Notes: a model not told the origin generated them from the sequence alone. A stretch of DNA of 64,000 nt from Chryseobacterium sp. StRB126 (GCF_000829375.1 NZ_AP014624.1:4340001-4404000); one strand, 5' to 3'; shown: positions 54,229-62,978, numbered from the stretch's first letter. Numbers and translations are program-made.

Positions 54229-56022
54229 ATGAAAAAAATTATCTTATTCTCTTTATTCTCGGGACTTGCCTATGCTCAGGCTCCAGCAGGATACTATAAC
54301 TCTGCCAACGGATTGAGTGGTGCTGCTTTGAAAACTGCTTTGAGCAGCATTATCACCAGCGGACATCAGGATAAAGGCTACAACGGATTATGGACAGCCT
54401 ATAAGACCACTGACATTGATAAAGACTACGAAAATGACGGGTCTATCCTTGATATTTATTCGGAAAAACCTGTAGGTACCGATCCTTATAAATACACACC
54501 CGGATCTAACCAGTGTGGAACTTATTCTACGGAAGGAAACTGCTATAACAGAGAGCATATTGTCCCTCAAAGTTTATTCAGTCAGGCTTCACCAATGGTA
54601 GCTGATATTCACTTCATCAGAGCTACGGATGGTAAAGTAAATGGAATGAGAAGTAACTATCCGTTCGGAAAAGTGGGAAGTGCTACTTTTACTTCTCAAA
54701 ATGGATCAAAATTGGGTAATTCTGCTTCTTCAGGATATTCAGGGACAGTTTTTGAGCCGATTGATGAGTTTAAAGGGGATGTTGCCCGTATGATCTTCTA
54801 TTTTGTAACGCGTTATCAGAGTAAACTTTCTTCTTTTTCTTCTGGAAATATGCTGGGAAGTTCTGCGTTTCCAGGACTTCAGACCTGGGAACTGAATGTT
54901 CTTTTAGCATGGCATAATCAGGATCCGGTTTCTCAGGCTGAAATCAAGAGAAATAATGCTTCTTATACTTATCAGGGTAACAGAAACCCTTTTATTGATA
55001 ATCCAAGCTATGTAAATCTTATCTGGGGCTCTCAACAACCTACAGGTGATACCCAGGCTCCGACAGCTGCTACAAGCTTAGCCGTTTCTGCCAAAACATC
55101 CAACAGTATTTCTCTTACATGGAATGCTGCTACAGATAATGTTGGTGTGTCTGCTTACAATGTTTACATGAATGGAAGTCTGCAAACTGCGGTAAGTTCA
55201 ACTTCTACGACAATTTCGGGATTAACACCATCTACAACTTATAGTTTCTATGTTGTGGCTAAGGATGCGGCAGGAAATTCGTCTTCTAACAGTTCTACCG
55301 TTTCAGGAACAACAAATGCCGGAACAACCAACCCTAATCCATCCACGGATTGTGCCAATGAAAATTTTGAATCCATTCCAGCTGCAAGTTCTACCTATTC
55401 TGCCAAAACATGGAGTAATGGTGGTATTTCCTGGACTGCTACGGATGCAAGAACTGACCAAACGATCAATAATAAAGCAATTACTATAAGAAATGGATCT
55501 TTAACATCGGGAAGTTCTGCTAATGGCATTGGTTCTTTAACAGTAACTACACAGTTGAAATTTTCAGGAAATAATGATGCCTTTGATGTGAAAGTAAACG
55601 GAGCTACAGTAGGTACAATTCCTTACAGTACTACAGCTACAACAACAACCATCAACAATATTAATGTTTCCGGAAATATAACGGTAAGCCTGGTGAATAA
55701 GTCAACCAGCAACAGAGTGGCTATTGATGATCTGAAATGGACATGTTATTCCGGAACTTCTGCCAGACAATCTCAAAATGTTGCCTCAGAGACTGCTCAA
55801 ACTTTTAAAATCACCCCTAACCCGATCACTAATCAGGAGATTACTGTAAAAGGTGATGTTCAGAATATCAAAAAGGCTGAGATCTATACCTTACAAGGGA
55901 AAGTTCTGCAAACGATTGACAGACCTTTCAGAAATGGAAATATAATCAGAACCGGAACGCTTAATCAGGGAGTTTATATTTTAAAACTGGATGGAACTAC
56001 AATGCAGTTTTTAGTAAAATAA
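54229..56022 (+). CDS. T9SS-exported endonuclease I with fibronectin type III domain
   Basis: Start ATG 54229 gives 597 residues with signal peptide MKKIILFSLFSGLAYAQ. The N-terminal ~250 residues are an EndA/NucM-type endonuclease I domain with catalytic NREHIVPQ (107-113) and QCGTYSTEGNCY. A fibronectin type III domain follows (about 278-365; SNSISLTWNAATDNVG). Then comes a beta-rich domain (DDAFDV-type FSGNNDAFDVKVNGA), and the last ~75 residues form a type A T9SS sorting domain (FKITPNPITNQEITV; LNQGVYILKLDG). It is a secreted nuclease for extracellular nucleic acid. The frame extends upstream but without a signal peptide. Confidence 0.92.
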   Translation: MKKIILFSLFSGLAYAQAPAGYYNSANGLSGAALKTALSSIITSGHQDKGYNGLWTAYKTTDIDKDYENDGSILDIYSEKPVGTDPYKYTPGSNQCGTYSTEGNCYNREHIVPQSLFSQASPMVADIHFIRATDGKVNGMRSNYPFGKVGSATFTSQNGSKLGNSASSGYSGTVFEPIDEFKGDVARMIFYFVTRYQSKLSSFSSGNMLGSSAFPGLQTWELNVLLAWHNQDPVSQAEIKRNNASYTYQGNRNPFIDNPSYVNLIWGSQQPTGDTQAPTAATSLAVSAKTSNSISLTWNAATDNVGVSAYNVYMNGSLQTAVSSTSTTISGLTPSTTYSFYVVAKDAAGNSSSNSSTVSGTTNAGTTNPNPSTDCANENFESIPAASSTYSAKTWSNGGISWTATDARTDQTINNKAITIRNGSLTSGSSANGIGSLTVTTQLKFSGNNDAFDVKVNGATVGTIPYSTTATTTTINNINVSGNITVSLVNKSTSNRVAIDDLKWTCYSGTSARQSQNVASETAQTFKITPNPITNQEITVKGDVQNIKKAEIYTLQGKVLQTIDRPFRNGNIIRTGTLNQGVYILKLDGTTMQFLVK

Positions 56023-56041
56023 TTCAAAAATATTTATCATA

Positions 56042-56078
56042 AAAAATGGCTGGTCTCCTTGGAAGTCCAGCCATTTTT
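56042..56078 (+). terminator. Terminator after the secreted endonuclease
   Basis: Stem AAAATGGCTGG/CCAGCCATTTTT with a ~13-base loop, 19 bases after the stop. Confidence 0.8.
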
Positions 56079-56131
56079 ATTCTCACATATCTTGCTGATT
56101 TCGCAGATTTTTCTGAATCTTATTTTCAGGT

Positions 56132-56160
56132 GCAAAGATTTTTTCTGCGATAAAATTGAT
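56132..56160. repeat. GCAAAGATTTT hairpin repeat, copy 2
   Basis: GCAAAGATTTTTTCTGCGATAAAATTGAT in two parts, related to the copies at 45408-45473 and 63945-64000. A single GGAAG-type arm ACTTCCAGCTTCCAG lies at 56221-56235. Confidence 0.5.
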
Positions 56161-56247
56161 GATTCAAATTATTCCTGTTAATCTGTTTCAATGAATTCCT
56201 CTATTTATCCAACTTCAGAAACTTCCAGCTTCCAGCACTCTACTTCC

Positions 56248-56631
56248 TTACTTGCCGTGCTTATCTTTTTCTTCAATTATTTTAGACCAGTCTGTAAACA
56301 TTTTAGTAATGGTTTTCTCATTCATCAGACTGAAAAAGAACATTCCTGCAAAAACGGTTAACCAGCAATACATTAATTTAATCCCATTCTTATCTGTAAT
56401 AAAATAGAGAACGAAAATGGTAAGAATCCCCAATAAAAAGGTAAACATCAGCGTATATAATAATACATTGATGATATACATATTCAACTTCAGCTTTCTG
56501 AAAACCCAGCCTACCAAAGCAATGGGAAGCATCAACAATATTGGGGTAAGAAGTGCTGCAAAAATCAGCATTTCGGGATGAGCCATCAGGTCTTTCTCGA
56601 AACCGAAAAAGGTGTTAAAACTGTACTCCAT
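56248..56631 (-). CDS. Small membrane protein in the LemA/GIDE operon
   Basis: A 127-residue protein with about three transmembrane segments (LIFAALLTPILLMLPIALVGW; INVLLYTLMFTFLLGILTIF; MYCWLTVFAGMFFFSL). Its start overlaps the LemA coding region by 17 bases, so it belongs to the operon. I do not recognise the family. The tail TDWSKIIEEKDKHGK is charged and probably cytoplasmic. Confidence 0.7.
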   Translation of the reverse strand: MEYSFNTFFGFEKDLMAHPEMLIFAALLTPILLMLPIALVGWVFRKLKLNMYIINVLLYTLMFTFLLGILTIFVLYFITDKNGIKLMYCWLTVFAGMFFFSLMNEKTITKMFTDWSKIIEEKDKHGK

Positions 56632-57175
56632 GGTATTGTTTTTCCTGATCGGTTACTTCTAGCAGGGTTTTATCTTTATAGCCCAACATTTTTGCCAATA
56701 TCACATTCGGGAATTCATGGATTCCGATGTTATAAAGGTTAACACTATCATTGAAAAACTCTCTTCTGTCGGAAATTTTATTTTCCAGTTCCGATATTCT
56801 TTTCTGAAGTTCGAGAAAGTTATTATTGGATCTCAGTTCCGGATAATTTTCAGATACAGCAAAGAATGAAGATAAAGCTTTTGATGTTTCATTGGCTAAT
56901 TCTGTTTTCTTATCTGAATCTGTAGTGGTATTGTAAACGGTTCTCAGTTCTGTAAGCTTGATAAGAATATCCTTTTCATAGTTCATGAAATTTTTGGCTA
57001 CACTTACCAGATTGGGAATTTCATCAGCTCTCTGCTTCAAAACAACATCAATATTGCTATACGCTTTATCAACATTGAATTTGAGCAACACTAATTTGTT
57101 ATACAGGTTAATCAGAAAGCTTATCACTGCTACAATCAGCAGGCCGAATAATATGATGGCTACGGTTTGATTCAT
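56615..57175 (-). CDS. lemA: LemA-family membrane protein
   Basis: Start ATG 57175 gives 186 residues; the frame extends upstream into the GIDE gene. An N-terminal transmembrane helix (TVAIILFGLLIVAVISFLIN) is followed by a long helical region with the LemA core YNKLVLLKFNVDKAYSNIDV, DEIPNLVSVAKNFM, and LENKISDRREFFNDSVNLYN. LemA proteins are envelope proteins of unclear role, often coupled to GIDE-like partners. The ATG shares a base with the TAA of the upstream GIDE gene, giving translational coupling. Confidence 0.88.
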   Translation of the reverse strand: MNQTVAIILFGLLIVAVISFLINLYNKLVLLKFNVDKAYSNIDVVLKQRADEIPNLVSVAKNFMNYEKDILIKLTELRTVYNTTTDSDKKTELANETSKALSSFFAVSENYPELRSNNNFLELQKRISELENKISDRREFFNDSVNLYNIGIHEFPNVILAKMLGYKDKTLLEVTDQEKQYHGVQF

Positions 57176-57957
57176 TATTGTATGAGTATATAAATGATGA
57201 TTAATAAAATGATTGAACAGGTAAAAAGAAATGACCTCAACAAGGGCTGATATTTGTTCCACACAGTGATTCCTGATGATGAGGTAATCCCAAGAACTTT
57301 GTGCTGCTCATCTTTTCTGATGAACGGAATTCCGTCTTTTGAATCGGCATACCCCACCAACAGCATTTGCTGACCATCTTTTAAAAGGGTTTCTTTATAT
57401 CTTTTGTTATAAGTACTGCTGATATTGGTTTCTCCCAACAAGACCAATTCAATTCCTTCCGGCTGGATTTCGATGGTTCCTGTACTATCTCTCATTCGAA
57501 AGATATTGCATCGGGTTTCTCTATGAACTGTTGTATAGGTATTCTTACCATCCGAGTCTTTATCAATATCTTCAATGGTGTAATAATATCCAATACATTC
57601 TTCATTATTCACCGGTGAACGTAAAGGAGTTTCCATTACTAACGTTCCTTCTACTTCAACAATTCCTTTGGCCAATGATGCTATTTTGGAGGTAGGCAGT
57701 GAAGCCTGTAGTCTTAAAAAACGTTTGGAGCCAGAAGGTTTCATAATGGCAAAAAAGATCAGGACAAAAATTAGCAAAGGAATACAATACAAAACACGAC
57801 CTGCATACTCGTCATAGTTGGTATTAATATCTGAAAGGTATTTATGCAGCGGCATTTTTTCCTTAAAGATCAGCCATAGTATATAATAGAGAAAACAGAA
57901 CAAAACTACTCCTAGAACTGTATAGCCTGCAGGTGACATTTTTTTCTTATTCTCCAT
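57175..57957 (-). CDS. GIDE-domain (E3 ligase-like) membrane protein
   Basis: The 260-residue protein has two N-terminal transmembrane segments (about 11-30 and 55-75). A beta-rich GIDE/BAM domain follows (about 85-225; ASLAKGIVEVEGTLVMETPL; CIGYYYTIEDID; KDGQQMLLVGYADSKDG) and a C-terminal helix. GIDE was named from a eukaryotic mitochondrial ubiquitin ligase; here there is no RING domain, so ligase activity is not expected. The pairing with LemA is common in bacteria. A TATTTTTG box (58001-58008) is 44 bases upstream. Confidence 0.82.
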   Translation of the reverse strand: MENKKKMSPAGYTVLGVVLFCFLYYILWLIFKEKMPLHKYLSDINTNYDEYAGRVLYCIPLLIFVLIFFAIMKPSGSKRFLRLQASLPTSKIASLAKGIVEVEGTLVMETPLRSPVNNEECIGYYYTIEDIDKDSDGKNTYTTVHRETRCNIFRMRDSTGTIEIQPEGIELVLLGETNISSTYNKRYKETLLKDGQQMLLVGYADSKDGIPFIRKDEQHKVLGITSSSGITVWNKYQPLLRSFLFTCSIILLIIIYILIQ

Positions 57958-58000
57958 ATATAATTTTGTGTTTAAAACCTCTATCGGATTAGTGTTATCT

Positions 58001-58008
58001 CAAAAATA
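58001..58008 (-). promoter_or_regulatory. Putative -7 box for the GIDE-LemA operon
   Basis: The minus strand reads TATTTTTG (TAnnTTTG), 44 bases before ATG 57957. Confidence 0.4.
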
Positions 58009-58055
58009 CATTTTTATTTCAGAATCATTCTGTTTTTTCTTTTTATGGAATTGTA

Positions 58056-58709
58056 TCAGTGTTTAAGTATCATCAGCAATATACATCCTGCATTCAAAAC
58101 AATGATAAAAAGAGCTCCGTATAAAGAAAAGGCAATCCGTTTTCTAAAGGTATCATTTTTAATGTAAGTCGTGAGTAAACATGCAAAAAAAGCTGCCAAT
58201 CCGGTAAAAACACATCCAAATATCAGCATTATCCAATCCAGTTCAATGCTGTTGGCATTTTCATTGGCTTCATTGTCTGTAATTTTCAGGATCTGACCTA
58301 TTGCAAACGGATGATCATCGGTAATATCCAATGTTTTTATGACTTCTTCTCCCTTGAAATTGGTGTATTTTACTCTAGGAAAATATACTGGTTTATCGTA
58401 ACGCCCGGAAGTAGGAAAATTTTTGGTAGCAATATTTTCTTTTTTGTAACCAATAACAACAGCTTCGTATTGATTTTCCGATAGAGTTCTGTACGCTTTC
58501 TCCCAAAAGAAACTATAGGATAAAACCATCGTTATACAATTGAGAGAAATCACAATCAGACTTATAAAAAACAACATAAATCCTTTTTCCAGCCATTCAC
58601 TCTTTCCTTTTATATCACTTCTCTTTTTTATAATCTTATTAAAAATCCTATACGCAATGTAGAGTGAAAATAAACATACGGCTAAAAAGAAGTATCCGAA
58701 TAAGGTCAT
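58056..58709 (-). CDS. DUF3592-like membrane protein
   Basis: The 217-residue protein has four transmembrane segments: two near the N-terminus (about 3-22 and 45-70) and two at the C-terminus. Between them a soluble extracytoplasmic domain (about 80-150) has the pattern ENQYEAVVIGYKKE, then YFPRVKYTNFKGEEVI, close to DUF3592. No function is known. It lies 30 bases downstream of the gene for the exported 353-residue protein, so they are probably cotranscribed. Confidence 0.72.
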   Translation of the reverse strand: MTLFGYFFLAVCLFSLYIAYRIFNKIIKKRSDIKGKSEWLEKGFMLFFISLIVISLNCITMVLSYSFFWEKAYRTLSENQYEAVVIGYKKENIATKNFPTSGRYDKPVYFPRVKYTNFKGEEVIKTLDITDDHPFAIGQILKITDNEANENANSIELDWIMLIFGCVFTGLAAFFACLLTTYIKNDTFRKRIAFSLYGALFIIVLNAGCILLMILKH

Positions 58710-58739
58710 ATTTATTTTGATGAATCGTTAATATCCAAT

Positions 58740-59801
58740 TTACTGTTCTTTATTGGACACTAGAAGTCTCGTCAGGTATTGGTTGCCAAACTCAAGACGA
58801 ACAAAGCGGTTATCCATTTTAAAAGTAACTACGGTTAATGCGCTTGAAGTATTGGCATCAACGTCTACCGTGGTCTGATACAGCTGTGCTTTATATCTTG
58901 CAAATTTGGTTTTACATTCTGAAGCTGAGCTTTCATTGAATACCAATCCATAAGGTAAACCAGCAACTTTTTGATCTCCGTAATACTGAAGGGCATAATA
59001 CTCTTCACCATCATTCATTTTGGCGTAAATAAGGTTAAAGACTTCTTCTATGTCCCAGCTTGAATATTTACCACCTTTGCAGGTCTCACACTCCGGTTCA
59101 CTTGGCTGTATTTGCAAAAGTTTTGTAAAGGTATCTGCTGTTGTTGGTAACGTAATAAATTGTTTCTTGCTGAATAATGCCTGTAACTTTTTGGAAGTTG
59201 TTTGTTGTATAAGTTTTCTATTATCCAGTTCTTCCATTTGAGCAACGGCCTGTGCTTCTGCAGCGGCCATCTGTTCTTCCGTAGGTTCTGCTGCGGCATC
59301 TGCTGTAGCCTGCGCAGAAGAAGATTTTGGTTTCTTATAGGTTAACAGGAATTCTTTGATTTCGTTTTCTACTTTTCCTGTTGATTTAGTAAGCTTTACA
59401 TCTACATCCTTCTTTGACCAACGATCAGGAACAATAGATTCAATATCTATAGTAACTTTTGTACTTTTTTTGGAGATCTTCTTAAAGTTCACCATCCAGC
59501 TTGCCCGCTCAATGAACTGCTTGTTTTTCGCCCCTTTATTTAACGCAAGATTCAGGTAAGGATTTTTATTTCCGGTATCATACTTCAGATTAAAAAGATC
59601 AACGGTGGTTGAAAAGTTATCCTCCATAGCTGCTGCGTCTGCTGCAATTTCCTTTGTGTAGTTATTTTTAAAATCAAAAATGATATTTTCAAGGACATCA
59701 ATACTTTTAGGTACGGTAAATTCTACTTTTTGTGCAAATGACAAACTGAAGCACAGGGTACTTATTGCCGTAAAAAGTTTATCGTTTAATTTAAGTTTCA
59801 T
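58740..59801 (-). CDS. Exported protein of unknown function with Ala/Glu-rich linker
   Basis: The 353-residue protein has a signal peptide ending CFSLSFAQ. An N-terminal beta-rich domain (KVEFTVPKSIDVLENIIFDF; MVNFKKISKKSTKVTIDIES) is joined by an Ala-rich linker (SAQATADAAAEPTEEQMAAA) to a C-terminal domain. That domain has a CxxC-type pair (PECETCKGGKYS) and the close ALTVVTFKMDNRFVRLEFGN. I recognise no family. It lies downstream of the orphan TssD gene but is separated from it by a terminator. A role in type VI effector handling is only a possibility. Confidence 0.68.
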   Translation of the reverse strand: MKLKLNDKLFTAISTLCFSLSFAQKVEFTVPKSIDVLENIIFDFKNNYTKEIAADAAAMEDNFSTTVDLFNLKYDTGNKNPYLNLALNKGAKNKQFIERASWMVNFKKISKKSTKVTIDIESIVPDRWSKKDVDVKLTKSTGKVENEIKEFLLTYKKPKSSSAQATADAAAEPTEEQMAAAEAQAVAQMEELDNRKLIQQTTSKKLQALFSKKQFITLPTTADTFTKLLQIQPSEPECETCKGGKYSSWDIEEVFNLIYAKMNDGEEYYALQYYGDQKVAGLPYGLVFNESSASECKTKFARYKAQLYQTTVDVDANTSSALTVVTFKMDNRFVRLEFGNQYLTRLLVSNKEQ

Positions 59802-59833
59802 TGTATTCGTTTTTTATAATTAAAGGTACTATG

Positions 59834-59868
59834 ATAAAAAAGACTGCCTTACAAGGACAGTCTTTTTA
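59834..59868 (-). terminator. Terminator after tssD
   Basis: AAAAAGACTG-CCTT/AGG-CAGTCTTTTT hairpin, 18 bases after the tssD stop. It isolates tssD from the downstream exported protein gene. Confidence 0.8.
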
Positions 59869-59885
59869 TTTTAAGTGATGAAGAC

Positions 59886-60290
59886 TTAGCTGCTTGGCCA
59901 AAGTCCTGCATATTCAGAATTACCGTAAGTAATGGTTTCAGCGCTTACTACAAAGCTAATCAGCATATTATTGCTGTCTATTGCATCAAAGTCTACTTCG
60001 TGTTGGATTACATATCCGTTTTCCCACTTCAAAGTAATTAATGTTCCTTCTTCATGAGATTTATTAAAATTAATTTCTCCGCTTGTAGGCTTATATTTGC
60101 TGTTCAGTAAGCTTTCCAGAACATCAGATTTCTCTGTTGCTTCGATGGTTACTTTAATCAATGCGTTTGACGGATCTGATGCTACTCGTCCTGAAACATC
60201 GGTAGCTCTTGAAACACTGTAATTAAGTTTTAATAACTTCTGACCTTCACCTCCATTGAATTTTAAAATTCCTCTTGAATTTCCTGCCAT
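59886..60290 (-). CDS. tssD: Type VI secretion tube protein TssD (Hcp-like), orphan
   Basis: The 134-residue protein matches the Bacteroidetes TssD (T6SS subtype iii) fold: AGNSRGILKFNGGEGQKLLK, LNYSVSRATDVSGRVASDPS, EINFNKSHEEGTLITLKWEN, and the close FVVSAETITYGNSEYAGLWP. TssD hexamers stack into the inner tube of the contractile machine and can carry effectors. No baseplate, sheath, VgrG or membrane complex genes are in this window, so this is an unlinked copy. It has its own -7 box (TATCTTTG at 60343-60350) and terminator. Confidence 0.85.
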   Translation of the reverse strand: MAGNSRGILKFNGGEGQKLLKLNYSVSRATDVSGRVASDPSNALIKVTIEATEKSDVLESLLNSKYKPTSGEINFNKSHEEGTLITLKWENGYVIQHEVDFDAIDSNNMLISFVVSAETITYGNSEYAGLWPSS

Positions 60291-60342
60291 ATTCTTAAAT
60301 TTAAATCATTAATGATAGCCCTGTTTAAAGGATTTTCTAAAA

Positions 60343-60350
60343 CAAAGATA
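60343..60350 (-). promoter_or_regulatory. Putative -7 box for tssD
   Basis: The minus strand reads TATCTTTG (perfect TAnnTTTG), 53 bases before the start. Confidence 0.45.
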
Positions 60351-60483
60351 GACTTCACGTTCTAATTTAAAAAGTTTTAAGGTCATAGTTTCAAAAATTG
60401 TAGTAGTTCTACGACTTTATCGTTTTCAAAATTATAGGTTTTTCAAAAAAGGGCTTTGCCTTTTAAGTTTCTCTACGATATAA

Positions 60484-60762
60484 TCAGAAATGTTTGTAAA
60501 CATAGGAAACGACCATAATCACAAGATTGATAACAATCAACGGCATAAAGACAGAAGAATATTTTCTTTTCTTATCTATAAAACTTACTCCCAGAATGAA
60601 AAAGAACAGCAATACAGTATATACAGCAGGATACATTTTAAATGCTTCTGAGAACTTTCCTTCAAAGACCAGAACAATAGCACGCTGAGCCCCACATCCC
60701 AAACATTCCACGCCCAGAAATTTTTTACTGGGACAGGTCAGCATAAAATCTTCTATATTCAT
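60484..60762 (-). CDS. DUF2752 small membrane protein
   Basis: A 92-residue protein with the DUF2752 signature CPSKKFLGVECLGCGAQRA, in which Cys residues lie just after the N-terminus, then two transmembrane segments (YPAVYTVLLFFFILGVSFI; FMPLIVINLVIMVVSYVY). The function of the family is unknown. It starts 27 bases after the Old Yellow Enzyme gene and is probably its cotranscribed neighbour. Confidence 0.8.
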   Translation of the reverse strand: MNIEDFMLTCPSKKFLGVECLGCGAQRAIVLVFEGKFSEAFKMYPAVYTVLLFFFILGVSFIDKKRKYSSVFMPLIVINLVIMVVSYVYKHF

Positions 60763-60789
60763 TTTCGCAGAATTAAGATATTCAAATCA

Positions 60790-61842
60790 TTATGAGGAGA
60801 TCTTCGCTCTGGTATATTGATGGGGAAAAAAACAGTCTTCTTTCATTTCAAAACTTCCCTGAACTGCTAAATATGGATTTCTTAAGATTTCTCTTGCCAC
60901 AAAGATCAGATCAGCCTCTCCATTCTGAAGAATTTCCTCAGCTTGTTCTACTTTTGTAATTAAACCTACAGCTCCGGTTTTCACATCAGCTTCGTTTCTT
61001 ATTTGAGAAGAAAAAGGAACCTGATATCCATTGAAAACTGAAATTTTTGCACCATGGATATTTCCGCCGCTTGATACATCTACAAGGTCAACAGAATGTT
61101 CTTTTAAGACTTTCGCCAAGGCTACACTATCCTGAATATCCCAGCCACTTTCAGCATATTCGGTACCGGAAACCCTTACAAAAAGTGCCGTATTTTCATT
61201 CAGTTCTTCATTCACAGCATCTACAATTTCAATAAGAAAACGGATTCTGTTCTCAAAACTTCCGCCATATTCATCGGTCCTGATATTGGATAACGGTGAC
61301 AGAAACTGATGGATAAGATAACCATGTGCTCCGTGAATTTCAATCAGATCAAATCCTGCTTTTACCGCTCTTCGGGCTGCTTTCTTAAAGTTTTGAACCT
61401 GTTCTTTTACCTCATCTGTACTTAAAGCATGCGGAATTCTTTCTGAAGGATGATAAGGAATGGAGCTCGGTGCAATGGTTTCCCAACCTTCTTCAAGAGG
61501 AATCTGTAAATTATTCCATGTGGAGCCTTTTCTTCCGGCATGAGCCAGCTGAATTCCTATTTTACTGTCTGAGTTTTGATGAACAAATTCTACAATTCTC
61601 TGTAGTTTTTCTGCCTGTTCATCATTCCAGATTCCCATGCAGTGATTGGTAATTCTTCCTCTTGGCTCTACACCTGTGGCTTCCACAACAACTAAACCTG
61701 TTCCACCCTGTGCCCTGCTTCCGTAATGCACCAGATGGAAATCATTTGCCATTCCGTTTTCACATGAATACATACACATGGGAGACATTACCCAGCGGTT
61801 TTTTAATTCTACTTTCCTGAATTGTATTGGAGTATATAACAT
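60790..61842 (-). CDS. namA: NADH:flavin oxidoreductase (Old Yellow Enzyme, YqjM type)
   Basis: The 350-residue FMN enzyme reduces the C=C bond of alpha,beta-unsaturated carbonyls with NAD(P)H. It shows SPMCMYSCENG (YqjM-type FMN-binding Cys), GIQLAHAGRKGS, the active-site pair EIHGAHGYLIHQFLSPLSN with HGAHG, and RVSGTEYAESGWD. The C-terminal FVAREILRNPYLAVQ fits. The YqjM/NamA class is short and tetrameric, consistent with this length. Confidence 0.92.
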   Translation of the reverse strand: MLYTPIQFRKVELKNRWVMSPMCMYSCENGMANDFHLVHYGSRAQGGTGLVVVEATGVEPRGRITNHCMGIWNDEQAEKLQRIVEFVHQNSDSKIGIQLAHAGRKGSTWNNLQIPLEEGWETIAPSSIPYHPSERIPHALSTDEVKEQVQNFKKAARRAVKAGFDLIEIHGAHGYLIHQFLSPLSNIRTDEYGGSFENRIRFLIEIVDAVNEELNENTALFVRVSGTEYAESGWDIQDSVALAKVLKEHSVDLVDVSSGGNIHGAKISVFNGYQVPFSSQIRNEADVKTGAVGLITKVEQAEEILQNGEADLIFVAREILRNPYLAVQGSFEMKEDCFFPHQYTRAKISS

Positions 61843-61943
61843 TTTATAGTCTTAAAAAATTGAACTTTTTTACCGGAAGAATAAAATATTGCCCACCTCA
61901 TTAAAAAGAACTAATTTTACCCCCCTTTTTTACTGTACAATAT

Positions 61944-62426
61944 ATGAAAAAAGACATACAGATCAGTTACGAATATTTTAAAAATAGCAGCGAACTGAGC
62001 GATATAGAAAAACAATTATTCGAAAGAGCCAAAGCGGCCCGCGAAAATGCTTATGCACCCTACTCACAATTTTTTGTAGGATGTGCTGTATTACTGGAAA
62101 ACGGAGAAATATACTCCGGAAATAATCAGGAGAATGCAGCTTTCCCTTCAGGGCTTTGTGCAGAAAGAACTACCTTGTTCTGGGTAGCAGCCAACTTTCC
62201 TGATGTGAAAGTTAAAAAGATCTTCGTTGTAGGTGGGCCAAAGGAATTTCATGAGAAGAATCCACCGATTCCGCCTTGTGGAGCCTGCCGTCAGAGTTTA
62301 ATAGAATATGAAACCAAGCAACACGAAAACATCGACCTTTATTTTTCAAGTATGAATGAAGAGGTGGTAAAAGTACATGCGGTGAAAGATTTGTTACCTT
62401 TCTATTTTGATTCATCATTTTTATAA
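61944..62426 (+). CDS. cdd: Cytidine deaminase
   Basis: The 160-residue zinc enzyme deaminates cytidine and deoxycytidine to uridines for pyrimidine salvage. Zinc and catalytic motifs are CAERTTLFW (Cys72, Glu74) and PPCGACRQSL (Cys112, Cys115), with the substrate segment GNNQENAAFPSGL. It lies alone, divergent from the oxidoreductase operon, with a terminator at 62529-62556 before the insertion sequence. Confidence 0.95.
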   Translation: MKKDIQISYEYFKNSSELSDIEKQLFERAKAARENAYAPYSQFFVGCAVLLENGEIYSGNNQENAAFPSGLCAERTTLFWVAANFPDVKVKKIFVVGGPKEFHEKNPPIPPCGACRQSLIEYETKQHENIDLYFSSMNEEVVKVHAVKDLLPFYFDSSFL

Positions 62427-62528
62427 GACGAATTTTTAGAATTGTAGTACATAATTTTAAAATAAATATTCAGCTTTTACTGTGATATTTAAAATAATAC
62501 GGTCTTACATTTTACAATAAGATTCATT

Positions 62529-62556
62529 AAACCAACAGAAGTTCTGTTGGTTTTTT
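62529..62556 (+). terminator. Terminator after cdd
   Basis: AACCAACAGAA/TTCTGTTGGTT stem with a T6 run. It ends 8 bases before the insertion sequence's left end. Confidence 0.85.
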
Positions 62557-62561
62557 ATTTG

Positions 62562-62564
62562 GGA
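62562..62564. repeat. Target-site duplication, left copy (GGA)
   Basis: GGA directly before the left inverted repeat is repeated directly after the right one at 63915-63917, as expected for IS3-family insertion. Confidence 0.7.
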
Positions 62565-62590
62565 TGTCTCGTCCTGAAAAAAGTTGACTA
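62565..62590 (+). repeat. IS3-family left terminal inverted repeat
   Basis: 26 bases starting TGTCTCGTCCTG and ending AAGTTGACTA; 3 mismatches to the right repeat. Confidence 0.9.
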
Positions 62591-62615
62591 TAAAATCATA
62601 AAAACAGTCACTCTT

Positions 62616-62978
62616 ATGGATTCAAAAAAAATAGCATTCCCTGTACAGGAATACAGCGAGGCTTTCAAAAGACAGGTTGTCTCCGAATATGAACGGGGAT
62701 TATTTACGAAATCACAATTACAGACACGATACAATATTCGTGGTAATTCATGTATTTCCAGCTGGTTAATAAAATATGGTAACTTTACTTACGAAACAAA
62801 ACTAAGTAAAGGTAGACCCATGAAAGATCCACAGCAACAAAAGATTAAAGAACTTGAGGCAGCTTTGTTAAAAAAGGAAGAAGAGCTTAAGGTATTTAGG
62901 AAGTTTATAGAAATAGCAGAGCGTGAGCTAAAGATTGAGATTGTAAAAAAGTCTGGTTCCAATCAATCCAGGAAATAA
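62616..62978 (+). CDS. IS3-family OrfA (helix-turn-helix/leucine zipper)
   Basis: Start ATG 62616 gives 120 residues. It has the OrfA helix-turn-helix (YSEAFKRQVVSEYERGLFTK; QTRYNIRGNSCISSWLIKYG) and a C-terminal coiled coil (KIKELEAALLKKEEELKVFR). It binds the inverted repeats and limits transposition. At 62945-62951 the sequence A AAA AAG sits in the correct phase for -1 slippage; the frame it opens joins OrfB. Confidence 0.92.
   Translation: MDSKKIAFPVQEYSEAFKRQVVSEYERGLFTKSQLQTRYNIRGNSCISSWLIKYGNFTYETKLSKGRPMKDPQQQKIKELEAALLKKEEELKVFRKFIEIAERELKIEIVKKSGSNQSRK
62945..62951 (+). promoter_or_regulatory. Programmed -1 frameshift site A AAA AAG
   Basis: A6G slippery heptamer in the OrfA reading phase (GTA AAA AAG). 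After a -1 slip the frame continues from GTC TGG TTC without stop into OrfB. Confidence 0.85.
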
